Assembly: GCA_002368805.1 (NCBI GenBank)
Contig: DFFH01000063.1
Span: 1 to 16,208, forward strand
Length of the DNA stretch: 16,208 nucleotides
DNA from: Mageeibacillus sp. UBA3781
Lineage (GTDB): Bacteria; Bacillota; Clostridia; Saccharofermentanales; Saccharofermentanaceae
Direction: 5' to 3'
The notes under the pieces were generated by a model that was given only the letters and a program-made list of their open reading frames with translations, was not told where the DNA came from and did no database searches. Position 1 is the first letter of the stretch, and every line of letters begins with the position of its first letter. Below, piece by piece: positions 14,938 to 16,208 of the stretch. The position numbers were made by a program, and so were the translations under genes.

Positions 14938-15834
14938 ATGAAAAAACACAATTCTTCAGAAAGAAACACGCCATTAGCACTTACCATCGGACTTTTACTG
15001 ATCATCTCTGTTTTCGCCATGTCTTCCTGCGCGAAGCGCAAGAGCGAAGAAAGCGATGTGAGCCTTACCGACACTTCTTCCGTAACAACTTCAGAAACAT
15101 CGGAAACGGCCGGTACTTCTTCATTGACCGATGGTTCTTCCGAAACATCCGGCGAAGTAACAGACACTTCCGCCAGCACAACAGAATCTTCATTGCCCAC
15201 TGAGACAGACATCGGATCTGCGGATTATGTTCCGTCCGACTCCACCCCGGCTTCTGGTGCGGAAACAACACCCGGTGCAGGCTCTACAGATAATCCATCC
15301 ACCGATCCTACAAAGGCACCGACAAAAGCTCCGAAGGCTACTGCCACACCGAAGCCGAAAGCCACAGCAACACCAAAGCCAAAGGCAACAGCAACACCAG
15401 CCCCAAAGGAGAATACTCCTACACCGAAGCCGAAGCCAAGCGGAGATGCTTCAAGTTCCGGCGCTGAAACCTTGCTCAATTTGATCAACGAAAAGCGTGC
15501 AGAAGCTGGCGTACCTGCGCTTTCACTCAACGATTCTATGAATAAAGCAGCACGCATCCGCGCTTCAGAAATGGCGCAGGACTATGAAAAATATAAGCAT
15601 ACTCGTCCAAACGGTGACAAGGGGACTCGCGTCCTTTTCGATGTTGGGCTGACATACACTAAAGCTGGAGAAAACGCTGCTCCAAATGGTTCAACAGTAA
15701 CTGAGATTTTTAATCTGTGGTACGCTTCTGATGGACACAGAAAAAATATGCTCAACTCAGAGTATTCCAAAATGGGCCTTGGATACATTAAGGCTAACGG
15801 AACCACATATTGGTGCCTGCTTCTTATGAACTAA
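14938..15834 (+). CDS. CAP/SCP-domain lipoprotein with Ser/Thr and Lys/Pro/Thr linker
   Basis: This 298-residue protein is predicted to be anchored outside the cell. A basic N-terminus and hydrophobic stretch (about 12-28) end in FAMSSC, a weak lipobox that would place the lipidated cysteine at residue 31. Residues 32-130 are a Ser/Thr/Glu-rich stalk. About 130-170 is a Lys/Pro/Thr segment containing a tandem KATATPKP repeat. The C-terminal 125 residues are a CAP (SCP/PR-1) domain, shown by LLNLINEKRAEAGVPAL, RASEMA, HTRPNG, GENAA and WYASDGHRKNML. Bacterial CAP domains of this type occur in many Clostridia; their biochemical role is mostly unknown. The start at 14938 was preferred over an in-frame ATG at 14827 because the promoter lies between them. 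The ribosome binding site (AGGA, 10 bases upstream) is weak. Codons in the C-terminal part look more A/T-rich than in neighbouring genes. Confidence 0.9.
   Translation: MKKHNSSERNTPLALTIGLLLIISVFAMSSCAKRKSEESDVSLTDTSSVTTSETSETAGTSSLTDGSSETSGEVTDTSASTTESSLPTETDIGSADYVPSDSTPASGAETTPGAGSTDNPSTDPTKAPTKAPKATATPKPKATATPKPKATATPAPKENTPTPKPKPSGDASSSGAETLLNLINEKRAEAGVPALSLNDSMNKAARIRASEMAQDYEKYKHTRPNGDKGTRVLFDVGLTYTKAGENAAPNGSTVTEIFNLWYASDGHRKNMLNSEYSKMGLGYIKANGTTYWCLLLMN
15334..15405 (+). repeat. Three 24 bp tandem units encoding KATATP(K/A)P
   Basis: Three consecutive units (15334-15357, 15358-15381, 15382-15405) encode KATATPKP, KATATPKP and KATATPAP in the linker of the CAP lipoprotein. The DNA copies differ mainly at third codon positions, so the peptide repeat is conserved better than the DNA. 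This suggests selection on the linker or an old duplication. Such arrays can vary in copy number between strains. Confidence 0.8.
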
Positions 15835-15837
15835 GGA

Positions 15838-16208
15838 TCAGAGTTCTTTATTCTTACGGATCTCTTCAAACCTGGCCTGCATGGTCGGGTTTCCTTTTGT
15901 CAGCTTTTTTACATCGACATCTTCGACTTTATTATTCGCGATGCGGAGCTGGTTGTCGGATCCCTGAAGTTCTTTCTTGACCTTTTCGAGATGCTGGATC
16001 GTCTTGTCGATCTCGTCGATCGCTTTCTCGAAGTGCGAGTGTGCCAGATTATAGTTTCTTCCGAAGTCGTCCTTAAATATCAGGAGGTTCTCTTCAAAGT
16101 TGGAAATATCGATATCCTGGTTTTTTACGATCGCCAGTTCCTGCTTATACTGAAGCGCATTCTTCGCGGCATTGCGAAGGAGCGTGATGATCGGGATGAA
16201 GCACTGCG
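15838..16208 (-). CDS. DUF2130-type protein, C-terminal part (runs off the window)
   Basis: Only the last 122 residues and the stop are present; the gene continues past the right edge. The visible protein contains LAIVKNQDIDISNFEENL, then FGRNYNLAHSHFEKAIDEID, a helical coiled-coil stretch rich in Lys and Glu, and near the end LRIANNKVEDVDVKKLTKGN followed by PTMQARFEEI. From memory this is the characteristic C-terminus of DUF2130 proteins, whose function is not established; whole family members are around 400 residues. The call rests on recollection of the family pattern rather than a search. The stop lies 3 bp from the convergent stop of the CAP lipoprotein gene, with no terminator between them. 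Confidence 0.78.
   Translation of the reverse strand, partial: QCFIPIITLLRNAAKNALQYKQELAIVKNQDIDISNFEENLLIFKDDFGRNYNLAHSHFEKAIDEIDKTIQHLEKVKKELQGSDNQLRIANNKVEDVDVKKLTKGNPTMQARFEEIRKNKEL

Overview
The window looks like chromosomal DNA from an anaerobic, fermentative Firmicute of the Clostridia type. This is inferred from a Thermus/Enterococcus-style V-type ATPase operon, an [FeFe]-hydrogenase maturase (HydF), strong purine-rich ribosome binding sites, and a lipoprotein with a Lys/Pro/Thr linker and a CAP domain. I cannot name a genus. I see no insertion sequences, CRISPR arrays, tRNA or rRNA genes, and no prophage genes.

Left arm (1-4506, all minus strand). Transcription runs right to left through an ABC exporter ATPase (3720-4433), its polytopic permease (2106-3716), a soluble protein of unknown function (1336-2028) and, after a 210 bp gap, an NAD(P)-binding epimerase/dehydratase (91-1125). 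A hairpin that looks like the start of a terminator lies just past the last gene at the window edge. The ABC ATPase has a leader of about 150 nt with a GC-rich hairpin.

Centre (4507-13484). A 300 bp divergent intergenic region holds two short dyads and candidate promoters in both directions. It precedes a complete nine-gene plus-strand operon for a V-type (A/V) ATPase in the order G/H-I-K-E-C-F-A-B-D. Gaps are tiny or genes overlap, so it is almost certainly one transcript. G/H, E, C and the N-terminal half of I form the peripheral stalks and collar. A and B form the catalytic head, D and F the central rotor shaft, and K plus the C-terminal half of I the membrane ion motor. The K subunit carries the residues known to coordinate Na+ in Enterococcus hirae, so the pump is predicted to be Na+-coupled.

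Right arm (13530-16208). hydF is convergent with the ATPase operon and separated from it by 45 bp. Its promoter region is bracketed by an 11 bp perfect inverted repeat. Divergent from it, behind a clear sigma-70-type promoter, is a CAP/SCP-domain lipoprotein. The window ends inside the C-terminal part of a minus-strand gene resembling DUF2130 proteins.

Most of the window is ordinary housekeeping and energy metabolism. I did not find a convincing new multi-gene system. The items most worth a second look are the unknown gene at 1336-2028, the internally duplicated permease, the dyads in the two divergent promoter regions, and the predicted Na+ specificity of the ATPase.
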